A stretch of 64,000 bases of DNA from Glycomyces terrestris (GTDB lineage Bacteria > Actinomycetota > Actinomycetes > Mycobacteriales > Micromonosporaceae). The position numbers and the translations under genes are program-made. Positions 35,654-43,092 of the stretch are shown here, one piece after another (the first letter of the stretch is position 1; each line of letters starts with the position of its first letter). The stretch spans positions 62,001 to 126,000 of the forward strand of contig NZ_RSEB01000004.1 in NCBI RefSeq assembly GCF_003933745.1. The letters run 5' to 3'. The notes beneath the pieces are model-generated. The model searched no databases. It was not told the origin of the DNA and saw nothing but the letters and a program-made list of their open reading frames with translations.

Positions 35654-36124
35654 GTGAAACCGAATTACGACCCCGTCGCCCTGTCGGTGCCCGACGACGA
35701 GATCGGCATCGACGACGACCAGGTGTACTGGCACGGCTCCGAGCGGTTCACCGGCTTCACCGGCGAGACCCTGCGCGACGGCGACTACGAGTTCCAGTGC
35801 TTCCGCGACGGCGTCCTCGACGGCCCCAGCGGCCAGGTCACGCCCGACGGCGACCTCATCGTCGAGGAGTGGTACCGGCGGAACTTCCTCCACGGCATCA
35901 CCCGGAGGTTCCGCCGCGACGGCACCCTCGCCACCGCCGTCGCCTACGAGTACGCCCATCCCGTGTGGACCGTCCACTTCGACTTCGACGGCCGCACCGT
36001 GCAGTCCTCGCACACCGCCGAGCTCAGCGAGTCCGAGCGCAAGACCATCGCCGTCCTCCGCGACGAGGTCCCCCTCCCCGCGCCCCCCGGCCCCGAGCAC
36101 GCCGCCGACCTGAACCGGCACTGA
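35654..36124 (+). CDS. YwqK-like MORN-repeat immunity protein
   Basis: A 156-aa, acidic protein. The middle shows MORN-like beta-hairpin repeats: ETLRDGDYEFQCFRDGVLDGPSG, then DGDLIVEEWYRRNFLHG and ITRRFRRDGTLAT. In Bacillus, YwqK partners the YwqJ deaminase; the same order is found here, 9 bp after the deaminase stop. Hence the likely role is binding and neutralising the toxin inside the cell. GTG start with no ribosome binding site. Confidence 0.75.
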   Translation: MKPNYDPVALSVPDDEIGIDDDQVYWHGSERFTGFTGETLRDGDYEFQCFRDGVLDGPSGQVTPDGDLIVEEWYRRNFLHGITRRFRRDGTLATAVAYEYAHPVWTVHFDFDGRTVQSSHTAELSESERKTIAVLRDEVPLPAPPGPEHAADLNRH

Positions 36125-36162
36125 CCCGCCTAAAAGCGGTGGCGCCGCGCGACCCGCCTCCC

Positions 36163-36168
36163 GATACT
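36163..36168 (+). promoter_or_regulatory. leaderless -10 element GATACT
   Basis: GATACT lies 6 nt before the ATG at 36175; no ribosome binding site is seen. Confidence 0.45.
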
Positions 36169-36174
36169 GGGGCG

Positions 36175-37095
36175 ATGCCGTTCGCACCGCTCCCGGACAC
36201 CGTCCGCCGCAACGTCCTCGACTGGCACGGGGACCGCGGCCGCAGGTGGCTCGAAGACCTCCCCGCCACGGTCGACCGCCTCACCTCCGCGTGGGACCTG
36301 CACCCCGTCGGCGACCCGTTCCCCGGCGGCTCGACCGCCTACGTACTGCCGCTCGACCGCGCCGACGGCACCGCCGCCGTCCTCAAAGTCGACCTCGTGG
36401 ACGACGAGACGCGGTCCGAACCGACCGCGCTGCGCGCCTATGACGGCGAGGGCGCGGTGCGCCTCCTCGACTACGACCCCGCATCCGGCGCGCTGCTCCT
36501 CGAACGCGCCCGGCCCGGCACCCCGCTCCTCTCGCACGACTTCCCGGGCCTGGACGAGCGGGCGGCCGCGCGCGAACGCATCGCACTCGCCTGCGGCCTC
36601 TTCCGCCGGCTGTGGCGCGTCCCCGTCCCCGATCCCGGCCTCCCGCCGCTGCCCGCGACCGCCGGCCTCCTCAAGGACTGGTCGGAGCGGTTCGCGCTGA
36701 CCGCCGAGCGCACTCCGGCACTCGCCGCCGACCTCGCCCTCGGGCTCGACCTCTGCGAAGCGCTGGCGGACCCGCCCGAACTCGGCATCGCCAACCGCGA
36801 CAACCACATGAGCAACGTCCTCACCGCCCAGCGCGAGCCCTGGCTCCTCATCGACCCCAAGCCCGTCCTCGCCGAACGCGCCTTCGACGGCGCGTTCTTC
36901 CTCTTCAAGCAGCAGTTCCACGGTCCCCTGGGCGGCGGCGAGCTCCTCGACGCCGTGGCGGGCGGCCTCGGCGCCGACCGCGAACGCGTCCGCGCCTGGG
37001 CCATGCTCTGGACCGTCGCCGAGATCGCCGGCGCGTGGAGCGACGACGACCTCGCCGCCAAGCGGGCGGTCCTCGACGCGATCCGAGCCGCCTGA
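36175..37095 (+). CDS. aminoglycoside/hydroxyurea phosphotransferase-like kinase
   Basis: A 306-aa kinase-fold protein of the group containing streptomycin 6-phosphotransferases. Seen: DPFPGGSTAYVLPLDRADGTAAVLKVDLV (nucleotide loop and Lys), LLLERARPGTPLL (hinge), and the catalytic loop LGIANRDNHMSNVL, where the usual H-G-D is replaced by N-R-D but the catalytic Asp and the metal-binding Asn remain, followed by LLIDPKPV for the DFG-like Asp. Whether it gives drug resistance is unknown; many genomic members do not. Convergent with the HxlR gene. Confidence 0.78.
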   Translation: MPFAPLPDTVRRNVLDWHGDRGRRWLEDLPATVDRLTSAWDLHPVGDPFPGGSTAYVLPLDRADGTAAVLKVDLVDDETRSEPTALRAYDGEGAVRLLDYDPASGALLLERARPGTPLLSHDFPGLDERAAARERIALACGLFRRLWRVPVPDPGLPPLPATAGLLKDWSERFALTAERTPALAADLALGLDLCEALADPPELGIANRDNHMSNVLTAQREPWLLIDPKPVLAERAFDGAFFLFKQQFHGPLGGGELLDAVAGGLGADRERVRAWAMLWTVAEIAGAWSDDDLAAKRAVLDAIRAA

Positions 37096-37143
37096 ACCGC
37101 GCGGCGGTTCAGGCCGCGACTCCGTTCGAGCCGCGGCCGGCCG

Positions 37144-37656
37144 TCATGCAGGGACGACCGGTTCGAGGAGGCGCCGCGGGCGGTTCATCGCGCGGCTGAC
37201 CGGGTCGGTCCGCTTGGGCCCGGGGCCCGGGTACATCTCGACCTCGCCGGGCGGGATCGAGCCGCACTCGGGGCAGTCGCTGGAGGGCAGGAGGCCGCTC
37301 CCGCAGGACGCGTGGCGGAAGAGCCGCGGAGGCTCCCCGCCGATGTTGCGGTGGCTCCACGCGCTCAGCGAGTAGATCACCGGCCACAGCTCGACGCCCG
37401 CGTCGGTGAGCAGGTACTCGAACCGCGGCGGCGACGGCTGGTACTGCCGCTTCTCGAGCACTCCGCCCTCGGTCAGCCGCGCCAGGCGGTCGGAGAGGAC
37501 CGCCTTGGGGATGTCGAGCCGGACCTGGAAGTCGTTGAATCGCCGCACGCCGTAGAGCGCGTTCTGCACCACCAGCAGCGTCCAGCGCTCGCCGAGCAGC
37601 TCCAGTCCGCGCGAGAGCGAGCAGTCCTGGCCCGTGTAGTCCTTGCCGAGTGCCAT
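37144..37656 (-). CDS. HxlR family transcriptional regulator
   Basis: A 170-aa regulator. CSLSRGLELLGERWTLLVVQNALYGVRRFNDFQ and RLARLTEGGVLEKRQYQPSPPRFEYLLTDAG form the HxlR winged helix. The C-terminus adds a zinc-ribbon-like segment (CGSGLLPSSDCPECG). ATG at 37656 fits a leaderless start (TAGGAT at 37668-37663). It is divergent from an MFS exporter, and two palindromes lie between them, so it probably represses both genes until a substrate of the pump is sensed. Confidence 0.87.
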   Translation of the reverse strand: MALGKDYTGQDCSLSRGLELLGERWTLLVVQNALYGVRRFNDFQVRLDIPKAVLSDRLARLTEGGVLEKRQYQPSPPRFEYLLTDAGVELWPVIYSLSAWSHRNIGGEPPRLFRHASCGSGLLPSSDCPECGSIPPGEVEMYPGPGPKRTDPVSRAMNRPRRLLEPVVPA

Positions 37657-37662
37657 CGCCAC

Positions 37663-37668
37663 ATCCTA
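37663..37668 (-). promoter_or_regulatory. leaderless -10 element TAGGAT of hxlR
   Basis: On the minus strand TAGGAT is 6 nt before the ATG at 37656. Confidence 0.45.
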
Positions 37669-37672
37669 CCTC

Positions 37673-37689
37673 GGTTCAGTCATTGAACC
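37673..37689. promoter_or_regulatory. candidate HxlR operator 1 (GGTTCA-N5-TGAACC)
   Basis: Perfect 6-bp arms. It overlaps the probable -35 of the MFS gene (TTCAGT, 37675-37680) and lies just upstream of the hxlR -10. Confidence 0.6.
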
Positions 37690-37703
37690 CTGGCTGCTAG
37701 GCT
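37675..37703 (+). promoter_or_regulatory. probable promoter of MFS exporter gene
   Basis: -35 TTCAGT, 17-bp spacer, -10 TAGGCT (37698-37703). The -35 is weak. Operator palindromes bracket the promoter. Confidence 0.5.
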
Positions 37704-37704
37704 C

Positions 37705-37718
37705 CAGTGAGTTCACTG
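37705..37718. promoter_or_regulatory. candidate HxlR operator 2 (CAGTGA-GT-TCACTG)
   Basis: Perfect 6-bp arms directly after the -10; the overlapping GTTCA-C-TGAAC (37711-37721) repeats the half-site of operator 1. Confidence 0.55.
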
Positions 37719-37738
37719 AACGAACCCAGGAGGCACCC

Positions 37739-39088
37739 ATGGCGTCCACGACCCTCGCCGCACCGCACGCACCCGCCGGGACCCGCGCGGTCCTGGCGAT
37801 CCTCTGCGCGGCCCCCCTGCTGGTCATCCTCAACTACTCGACCCCGCTCATCCTCGCCCCCCAGACCGCCGCCCAGCTCCACGCGAGCGCCGCCGGCCAG
37901 ACCTGGATCATCAACGCCGTCTCCCTCGGCCTCGCCGTCCCCCTGCTCGCCTCCGGCAGCCTCGCCGACAATCACGGCCGCCGCCGGGTCCTCACCGCCG
38001 GCGCCTGGATCTTCGCCGCCGCGACGCTGCTCGCCGCGCTCGCCCCGAACACCCCCGTGTTCGCCGCCGCCCGCATCGTCCAAGGCGCCGCCAGCGCCGC
38101 CCTGCTCACCGCCAGCCTCGGCATCATGGGCGCGGTCTTCACCGGCGCCGAGGAGCGCCGCCGGGCCACCGCCGCCTACGGCGCGATGATGGGCCTCGGC
38201 GTCGGCGCCGGAGCCGTCCTCGCCGCCCTCCTCGAGGCCGCCCTCGGGTGGAACGGCCCCTACTGGCTCTACGCCGCGGCGGCCGCCGGCCTGGCGCTCG
38301 CCGCGCGCACCGCCCTGCCCGAGTCCCGCGCGGAGCGCCCCCGCCGGGCGGACCTCCCGGGTACCGCCGCCCTCGGCCTCGCCGTCGCCGCACTCATGGC
38401 CGGGCTGACCCTCGGCCGCCAAGGCTGGTCCGACCCCCTCGTCATCGCCCTGCTCATCGCCGCCGCGGTCGGCTCGACCGCGTTCGTCGCCATCCAGGTC
38501 CGCAGCCGCGAGCCCATGCTCGACCCGGCCCTGTTCGCCCGCCCGGCCTTCCTGACCGCCTCCCTCGGCGCCCTCGTCACCGGGGTCGCGGTGATCAGCA
38601 TGATGAGCTATCTGCCCACCGTCTACCAGGCCCAGACCCACCTGGGCCCGATCGCCACCGCGGCCGTCGTCGCCATCTGGTCGACCGCCGCATTCGTGGT
38701 CTCCTTGCAGGTCAAGCGGTTCGCGCTGGGGGCCGGCGCACTGCTCGCGCTCGCGCTGCTGACCGCGGCCGCCGGATCGGCCCTGCTCGTCGGCCTCGCC
38801 GTCCACTGGTCCTGGTGGCACGCCGTCCCCGCACTCCTGGTCGCCGGGGCCGGCTACGGCGCCGCCAACCCCGCGCTCACCCGCCTGAGCATCGACAGCG
38901 TCCCCGCCGACCGCGGCGGCATGGGGTCGGGCGTGAACAACACCATGCGCTACATCGGCACCGCCGCCGGCATCCCGATCATCGCGACCCTGGTCGACGC
39001 CCTCGGCGCCGACGGGGCGCTGTGGATCTGCGCTGCCCTCGCGGCCGCCGCCGCCCCGGGATTCGCGCTCCTGGCCCGCCGCGCCTGA
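37739..39088 (+). CDS. MFS transporter (drug exporter type)
   Basis: A 449-aa membrane protein with 12 or more transmembrane segments. Motif A-like GSLADNHGRRRVL follows the second helix, and ARIVQGAASAALLTASLGIMG is the motif-B/C region typical of DHA2-type drug:proton antiporters. Start ATG at 37739 with AGGAGG 5 nt upstream. Divergent from the HxlR regulator that probably controls it. Substrate unknown; an antiseptic, dye or antibiotic would fit the pairing. Confidence 0.88.
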   Translation: MASTTLAAPHAPAGTRAVLAILCAAPLLVILNYSTPLILAPQTAAQLHASAAGQTWIINAVSLGLAVPLLASGSLADNHGRRRVLTAGAWIFAAATLLAALAPNTPVFAAARIVQGAASAALLTASLGIMGAVFTGAEERRRATAAYGAMMGLGVGAGAVLAALLEAALGWNGPYWLYAAAAAGLALAARTALPESRAERPRRADLPGTAALGLAVAALMAGLTLGRQGWSDPLVIALLIAAAVGSTAFVAIQVRSREPMLDPALFARPAFLTASLGALVTGVAVISMMSYLPTVYQAQTHLGPIATAAVVAIWSTAAFVVSLQVKRFALGAGALLALALLTAAAGSALLVGLAVHWSWWHAVPALLVAGAGYGAANPALTRLSIDSVPADRGGMGSGVNNTMRYIGTAAGIPIIATLVDALGADGALWICAALAAAAAPGFALLARRA

Positions 39089-39141
39089 CCGCCGCCCGAC
39101 TTCGCCTGTCCCGCTTCGGATTCCCGACCGCTCTCCGTACT

Positions 39142-39178
39142 GCCGCGCCGCCGCGTCCTCCCGACGCAGCGGCGCGGC
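39142..39178 (+). terminator. long terminator hairpin after MFS gene
   Basis: Outer arms GCCGCGCCGC and GCGGCGCGGC, a single C-A mismatch, inner arms GCGTC and GACGC, 5-nt loop; then CGTGTT. It ends the exporter transcript 54 bp past the stop. Confidence 0.75.
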
Positions 39179-39237
39179 CGTGTTAGTGGCTCGGCTTCGT
39201 TACCGCTCCTGACCCCCAGCGTTACGAAAGTGGGTCA

Positions 39238-39266
39238 TTGACACGACCGTCCAGTGAAACTAAGCT
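39238..39266 (+). promoter_or_regulatory. sigma-70-type promoter of sugar importer operon
   Basis: -35 TTGACA (39238-39243), exact 17-bp spacer, -10 TAAGCT (39261-39266), 109 bp upstream of the binding-protein gene. Confidence 0.75.
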
Positions 39267-39288
39267 CTGGAAAGTATCGGTAAAAGTC

Positions 39289-39301
39289 CCGAAACTTTCG
39301 G
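39289..39301. promoter_or_regulatory. candidate operator CCGAAA-C-TTTCGG
   Basis: Perfect 6-bp arms, 22 bp after the -10, so inside the leader. A further GAAAGT at 39270-39275 echoes the half-site. Its shape resembles sites of LacI-type sugar repressors; no such gene is nearby. Confidence 0.55.
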
Positions 39302-39375
39302 TCGACGCGGTTGAGCGATAACAGCCCCCGCGCCGGCCGTGAGGTGCCCCAGGGACGATCTCAAGGAGGAGACAC

Positions 39376-41058
39376 ATGTCGAACGCGTTCGAGCGGAGCC
39401 CGCTCAGAGCTTCGCGCCGCGGACTCATCGGATTCTCGATCGCCGCGACGAGCGCCGCCGCACTGGCCGCTTGCAGCGGCGAGGACGGCGGCGAGGAAGT
39501 GGACCTCGACGCCCAGTCCACCGGCGCGATGGACGACTTCGCCGCCGACACCCCGTTCAAGGCCACCGAGCCGTTCACCCTCTCGGTCCTGTGGACCGAC
39601 TGGCCGGACCTGCCGATCACGGACACTTGGCAGTTCTTCACCGAGATCGAGAAGCGCACGAACGTCACGTTCGAGCTCACCAACATCCCCTTCAGCGACG
39701 CCACCGAGAAGCGCAACCTGCTGCTCTCCGCCGGCGACGCCCCGACGGTCATCCCGCTGGTCTACACCGGCGAGGAGAGCTCGTTCGTGTCCTCCGGCGC
39801 GATCCTGCCCATGAGCGACTACGTCGAGCACATGCCCAACTTCCAGAAGTACGTGGAGGAGTGGGACCTCGGCGAGATGATCGACAACCTCAAGCAGGCC
39901 GACGGCAAGTACTACATGCTGCCGGGCCTCCAGGAGGTCTCCGTCCCGGTCTTCACGCTCGTCATCCGCAAGGACGTCTTCGAGACCGTCGCCGGCGGCA
40001 TCCCCCAGACCTGGGACGAGATGCGCGAGGCCCTGGTCAAGATCAAGGCCGAGTACCCCGACTCCAAGCCGCTCGCCGACGGCTTCGAGTCGGCCTCGCT
40101 GCTCAACTTCGCCTCGCACGCCTGGGGCGCGCGGGCCGGCTGGGGCTTCGGCAACGGCATGGTCGACGACGGCTCCGGCAAGCTCGAGTACACCGCCGTC
40201 ACCGACGGCTACAAGCAGATGGTCGAGTACTTCCGCGGCCTCGTCGCCGACGGCCTGATCGACACCGACTCGCTCACCGCCTCCAACGACGGCAGCGGCG
40301 GCGGCTCCGTGGCCGAGAAGTTCGCGGCCGAGACCGTGTTCGCCGCCTCCGGCTCCGCCGGCACCGCGATCGAGTTCGCGCAGGCCCTGAACGCCACCGT
40401 CGGCGAAGGCAACTACGAGGTCCTCCAGATCGCCCCGCCGGGCGGCCCGTTCGGCCAGGTCGTGGAGCCGCGCAACTTCTGGAACGGCTTCATGCTCAAC
40501 GCCGAGATCAAGGACTCCGAGTACTTCCTCGCGATCCTCCAGTTCCTCGACTGGCTCTACTACAGCCCCGACGCGCGCGAACTCATCCGCTGGGGCATCG
40601 AGGGCGAGACCTACACCAAGGCCGCCGACGGCACCATCACCCTCAACCCCGAGTACCGCCTCGACGCGTACAACATCAACCCGGGCGCGCCCACCGACAT
40701 CCAGAAGGACCTCGGCTGGTCCAACGCGGTGTTCGCCGACTCCACCGAGTCGCGGGCGCTCAAGGAGTCCTACAACGCGGCCGCGTTCGTCGAGTACATC
40801 GACTCGGTCCTCTCCACCCGCACGCCGCGCGAGCCCTCCCCGCCCGCGCCCCTCGACGAGATGGAGCTGGAGCAGTCCTCGCTGCTGTCCACCCCGCTCA
40901 AGGACACGGTGGACACGAACACGCTCAAGTTCATCATGGGCGAGCGCGACATCGCCGAATGGGACGACTACGTCGCCGAGCTCGAGGCCCAGGGCCTCCA
41001 GCAGTACGTCGACCTGATCAACGGCGCGCGCGAGCGCTTCGAGGAGGAGAACTCCTGA
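39376..41058 (+). CDS. sugar ABC importer substrate-binding lipoprotein (LplA type)
   Basis: A 560-aa preprotein. The N-terminus has a twin-arginine-like SRRGLIGFSI, a hydrophobic run and lipobox LAAC (Cys ~34). The mature part starts FTLSVLWTDWPDLP and has FFTEIEKRTNVTFELTNIPFSDATEKRNLLLSAGDAP, typical of the large (about 550 aa) LplA-like binding proteins of glycan-derived oligosaccharides. ATG with AAGGAGG upstream. First gene of importer-hydrolase operon; only ATPase is missing, as usual, since a shared MsmK-type ATPase encoded elsewhere serves such importers. Confidence 0.88.
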   Translation: MSNAFERSPLRASRRGLIGFSIAATSAAALAACSGEDGGEEVDLDAQSTGAMDDFAADTPFKATEPFTLSVLWTDWPDLPITDTWQFFTEIEKRTNVTFELTNIPFSDATEKRNLLLSAGDAPTVIPLVYTGEESSFVSSGAILPMSDYVEHMPNFQKYVEEWDLGEMIDNLKQADGKYYMLPGLQEVSVPVFTLVIRKDVFETVAGGIPQTWDEMREALVKIKAEYPDSKPLADGFESASLLNFASHAWGARAGWGFGNGMVDDGSGKLEYTAVTDGYKQMVEYFRGLVADGLIDTDSLTASNDGSGGGSVAEKFAAETVFAASGSAGTAIEFAQALNATVGEGNYEVLQIAPPGGPFGQVVEPRNFWNGFMLNAEIKDSEYFLAILQFLDWLYYSPDARELIRWGIEGETYTKAADGTITLNPEYRLDAYNINPGAPTDIQKDLGWSNAVFADSTESRALKESYNAAAFVEYIDSVLSTRTPREPSPPAPLDEMELEQSSLLSTPLKDTVDTNTLKFIMGERDIAEWDDYVAELEAQGLQQYVDLINGARERFEEENS

Positions 41059-41105
41059 TCCGCTCGCCGGGGCCGCCGCCCCGGCGCGGACGGGAGGGAG
41101 CACGG

Positions 41106-42119
41106 ATGTCCCTCACACAAGACGAGAAGTCCCCGCGGGCCACGGCCCGCGGGGCGGGCGCCGGGACCGCACCCGCGCCCTCGCAGCAGCCGTCGCCACC
41201 GCGGCGGCGCAAGCAGCGCCAGAGCTGGCGCGACGCGTTCCGGCGCGACTGGCAGCTCTACAGCCTCGCCCTCATCCCGCTGATCTTCTTCGCCATCTTC
41301 CGGTACGGGCCGATGGTCGGCAACGTCATCGCCTTCCGGAAGTTCCGGCCCGGCGGGAGCATCTTCGGCGACGAGTGGGTCGGCCTGCGCTACATCGAGA
41401 TGTTCATCAACGACCCGACGTTCTGGAAGGTGTTCACCAACACCGCGGTCCTCGGCGGACTCACCCTCCTGGTGTGCTTCCCGCTCCCGATCGTCCTGGC
41501 GCTCATGCTGAACGAGGTCCGCCGGCAGCACTTCAAGCGGATCGTCCAGTCGATCTCGTACCTGCCGCACTTCCTCTCGATCGTCATCGTCGTCGGCATG
41601 GTCATGCAGCTCCTGTCCCTCGAGGGCACGGTCAACCAGATCATCGGCGCGTTCGGCGGCGAGCAGATCCCGTTCATCCAGCGCCCCGAGTGGTTCCGCA
41701 CCATCTACGTCGGCTCCGAGGCGTGGCAGACCGTCGGCTGGGGCACCATCCTCTACCTGGCCGCCCTCACCACGATCGACGACTCCCTCTACGAGGCCGC
41801 GAAGATCGACGGGGCCGGCCGGTGGCGCCAGACCTGGCACGTGACCCTCCCGGGCATCCGCCCCACCATGGTCACGCTCCTCATCCTCAACATCGGGTCG
41901 TTCCTCAACGTCGGGTTCGAGAAGGTCTTCCTGCTCTACAACCCCCTGACGTACGAGACGGCCGACGTCATCTCGACCTACCTCTACCGGGTGGGCCTCA
42001 TGTCGAACAATCTCAGCTACGCGGCGGCGATCGGCCTGTTCCAGGCCGTGATCGGCCTCGTGATGGTGCTTTCCGCGAACCTGATTTCGCGCCGGATTAC
42101 GGGGACGAGCCTGTGGTGA
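41106..42119 (+). CDS. sugar ABC importer permease (LplB type)
   Basis: A 337-aa permease with a basic, Pro-rich cytoplasmic start (PRRRKQRQSWRDAFRRDW), six membrane segments and EAA motif EAAKIDGAGRWRQTWHVTLPGI. The blocks RYGPMVGNVIAFRKFRP and NIGSFLNVGFEKVFLLYNPLTYETADVISTYLYRVGL are characteristic of LplB. ATG at 41106 with GGGAGG upstream. Its stop overlaps the next gene's GTG. Confidence 0.92.
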   Translation: MSLTQDEKSPRATARGAGAGTAPAPSQQPSPPRRRKQRQSWRDAFRRDWQLYSLALIPLIFFAIFRYGPMVGNVIAFRKFRPGGSIFGDEWVGLRYIEMFINDPTFWKVFTNTAVLGGLTLLVCFPLPIVLALMLNEVRRQHFKRIVQSISYLPHFLSIVIVVGMVMQLLSLEGTVNQIIGAFGGEQIPFIQRPEWFRTIYVGSEAWQTVGWGTILYLAALTTIDDSLYEAAKIDGAGRWRQTWHVTLPGIRPTMVTLLILNIGSFLNVGFEKVFLLYNPLTYETADVISTYLYRVGLMSNNLSYAAAIGLFQAVIGLVMVLSANLISRRITGTSLW

Positions 42120-43039
42120 CCGACGTGCAAGCGAAGATCTCCGCGCCCGCGTGCCGCTCGCGGCGGCAGGAGACCCCCGGGACGCGCCTGTTCGGCGCCG
42201 TCAACGCGACCCTCCTCGTCCTGCTGTGCCTGGCGATGCTCTACCCGTTCATCACGGTGCTCGCCCAGTCGTTCAGCTCGGCCGAGTCCATCAAGGCCGG
42301 CCAGGTGAGCTTCTGGCCCGTCGGCTTCAACATCGACACCTACATCGCGGTGATGTCGAACGACATCTTCTGGCGCAACTACGGCAACTCGGTGCTGTAC
42401 ACCGTGGTCGGCACGGCCATCGCCATGACCCTGACCACCACGTACGCGTACGTGCTGTCGAAGAAGCACCTCAAGGGCCGCCGCGCCCTCATCGGCATCG
42501 CCGTGTTCACCATGTTCTTCAACGGCGGCCTGGTCCCCAACTACGTGCTCATCTCCGGGCTCGGCATGAAGAACACCATGTGGGCCATCGTGCTCCCCGG
42601 CGCCATCTCGGTGTTCAACCTGCTGGTCATGAAGTCCTTCTTCGAGAGCCTCCCCAAGGAGCTCGAGGAGGCCGCGCAGATCGACGGGCTCGGCTGGTAC
42701 GGCATCTTCGGCCGGATCGTGCTGCCCCTGTCGAAGGCTGTCATCGCCACGATGGTGCTGTTCTACTCGGTCGCGTACTGGAACGACTGGTTCGCCGCGT
42801 TCCTCTACCTCGACAAGAGCGAGCTGTTCCCCGTGACGCTGTTCCTGCGCAACCTCATCGCCGGCGCCTCGACCTCGGCGTCCGAGGGCGCGGCCGCCGC
42901 CGGGACCACGACCGCGCTGGTGTCGGCGAACATCCAGGCCGTGACGATGATCCTCACCGTCATCCCGATCCTGTGCGTCTACCCGTTCGTGCAGCGCTAC
43001 TTCGTGTCCGGCGTGATGCTGGGATCGGTCAAGGGATGA
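42116..43039 (+). CDS. sugar ABC importer permease (LplC type)
   Basis: A 307-aa permease, partner of the previous one. Six membrane segments; EAA motif EAAQIDGLGWYGIFGRIVLPLSKA; RVTSYFNGGLVPNY-like region present as MFFNGGLVPNYVLISGLGMKNT. GTG at 42116 overlaps the LplB stop (GTGA). The C-terminus QRYFVSGVMLGSVKG is the usual LplC ending. Confidence 0.92.
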   Translation: MTDVQAKISAPACRSRRQETPGTRLFGAVNATLLVLLCLAMLYPFITVLAQSFSSAESIKAGQVSFWPVGFNIDTYIAVMSNDIFWRNYGNSVLYTVVGTAIAMTLTTTYAYVLSKKHLKGRRALIGIAVFTMFFNGGLVPNYVLISGLGMKNTMWAIVLPGAISVFNLLVMKSFFESLPKELEEAAQIDGLGWYGIFGRIVLPLSKAVIATMVLFYSVAYWNDWFAAFLYLDKSELFPVTLFLRNLIAGASTSASEGAAAAGTTTALVSANIQAVTMILTVIPILCVYPFVQRYFVSGVMLGSVKG

Positions 43040-43092
43040 CGCGGACCGCACCGCAGGACCCGTCCGCGCCTCCGAGCAAAGGGAACCACGAC

